Shown here piece after piece: positions 4,965 to 5,138 of a DNA stretch of 5,138 nucleotides. The first letter of the stretch is position 1. The number at the start of each line of letters is the position of its first letter. The notes under the pieces were generated by a model that worked only from the letters and a program-made list of their open reading frames with translations, searched no databases and was not told the origin of the DNA. The DNA is from RGIG1840 sp964626795 (GTDB lineage: Bacteria; Bacillota_I; Bacilli_A; RF39; UBA660): the NCBI GenBank assembly GCA_964626795.1, contig CAZVIQ010000054.1, positions 1 to 5,138 of the forward strand, in the 5' to 3' direction. The translations under genes and the position numbers were made by a program.

Positions 4965-5036
4965 AACCAAATATGGCAACACCCAACATATGCATATTGA
5001 ATGTTCCTTTTTTATTATATGAAGTTTCCTTCGTAC
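4934..5036 (-). ncRNA. Antisense RNA (putative antitoxin), unit 2
   Basis: Predicted start is about G5036, seven bases from the -10, and the end is about 4934, giving about 103 nt. It overlaps the 3' part of toxin mRNA 2. The 5' hairpin of unit 1 is weakened here by a C-A mismatch (5033/5020), leaving GAAG-GAAA-CUUC. The terminator loop is AATGTT instead of AATACT. These differences could give the two antitoxins partial specificity for their own mRNAs. Confidence 0.66.
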
Positions 5037-5042
5037 ATGTAC

Positions 5043-5071
5043 ATAGTATCATAAAAAGTTTATTTTGTCAA
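5043..5071 (-). promoter_or_regulatory. Antisense promoter, unit 2
   Basis: On the minus strand TTGACA (5071-5066), 17 bp, TACTAT (5048-5043), again with an extended -10 TG. The spacer differs from unit 1 by one base. Confidence 0.82.
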
Positions 5072-5077
5072 AAACTA

Positions 5078-5088
5078 ATTAACTATTG
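5078..5088 (+). repeat. 11-bp unit-boundary repeat, copy 3
   Basis: ATTAACTATTG at the right end of unit 2. The following bases to 5138 are less AT-rich at first (CGCGTTTCCCAACCACGGGT) and contain nothing I can identify. Confidence 0.6.
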
Positions 5089-5138
5089 GTCGCGTTTCCC
5101 AACCACGGGTAAATAAAAAAAAGTGATTAATATCATAA

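Larger units (their letters stand above)
4788..5007 (+). other. Long-range 5'-3' mRNA pairing, unit 2
   Basis: GGAACATTTAATA (4788-4800) pairs with TATTGAATGTTCC (4995-5007), TGGGTG (4803-4808) with CACCCA (4980-4985), and TTGCCA (4811-4816) with TGGCAA (4974-4979). T6 follows at 5008-5013. Compared with unit 1 the inner helix carries two compensatory double changes (A-U to G-C, and U-A to A-U), which argues for selection on the pairing. Confidence 0.65.
4743..5077. repeat. Tandem unit 2 of duplicated type I TA locus
   Basis: This unit of 335 bp has the same order of elements as unit 1. Strongest conservation is in GGAACATTTAATAG, CACCCAAC, TATTGAATGTTCC with T6, GAAGTTTCCTTC and the antisense promoter. 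After 5088 the similarity to the start of another unit stops: the -35 TTGATA becomes TTGGTC, so there is no third unit. Confidence 0.85.

Noticed and set aside
5089..5138. tRNA or other RNA gene in the GC-richer tail
   Set aside because: CGCGTTTCCCAACCACGGGT gives only a 3-bp stem (CCC/GGG) and no tRNA arms. The window ends too soon to judge further.

Overview
The window is very AT-rich (A/T third positions, AAA/ATA/AAT-rich codons). It carries clostridial-type Shine-Dalgarno sites (GGAGGTGAT and close variants) and a Tex protein of the Gram-positive type. Together these suggest a low-GC Firmicute of the class Clostridia, possibly Clostridium or a Peptostreptococcaceae relative. The genus cannot be settled from the sequence.

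Layout, left to right. (1) 4-750: a protein-kinase-fold gene whose reading frame is cut by an in-frame TAA at 601-603 but continues, still in frame, to 750. (2) 835-2042: two same-strand ORFs that overlap by one base (TAATG). The first is a protein with two DUF11-type repeats. The second is a diverged third module of the same kind, without a ribosome binding site of its own. (3) 2029-2057: a perfect 12-bp hairpin that can terminate transcription in both directions. (4) 2086-2151, minus strand: a 21-codon gene with a strong ribosome binding site, encoding a peptide in which 14 of 21 residues are cysteine. It is convergent with the DUF11 pair. (5) 2271-4415: tex, a 714-residue RNA-binding transcription accessory protein, with its own sigma-A-type promoter. 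(6) 4411-5088: two tandem units of about 332-335 bp. Each encodes a 27-residue hydrophobic peptide on the plus strand and a predicted antisense RNA of about 105 nt on the minus strand. This is the layout of a duplicated type I toxin-antitoxin system. (7) 5089-5138: short tail with no recognisable feature.

Two parts deserve most attention. The first is the tandem type I toxin-antitoxin pair. Both copies keep a sense promoter, a stronger antisense promoter and a strand-specific antisense terminator. They also keep a long-range pairing between the 5' and 3' ends of the toxin mRNA, supported by compensatory base changes between the copies. The second is the Cys-rich micropeptide, which was probably missed by gene callers because of its size. 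It shares a CATAnnnTATAAAG-then-RBS layout with the DUF11 gene it faces, so the two may be co-expressed, perhaps in sporulation. That last point is inference.
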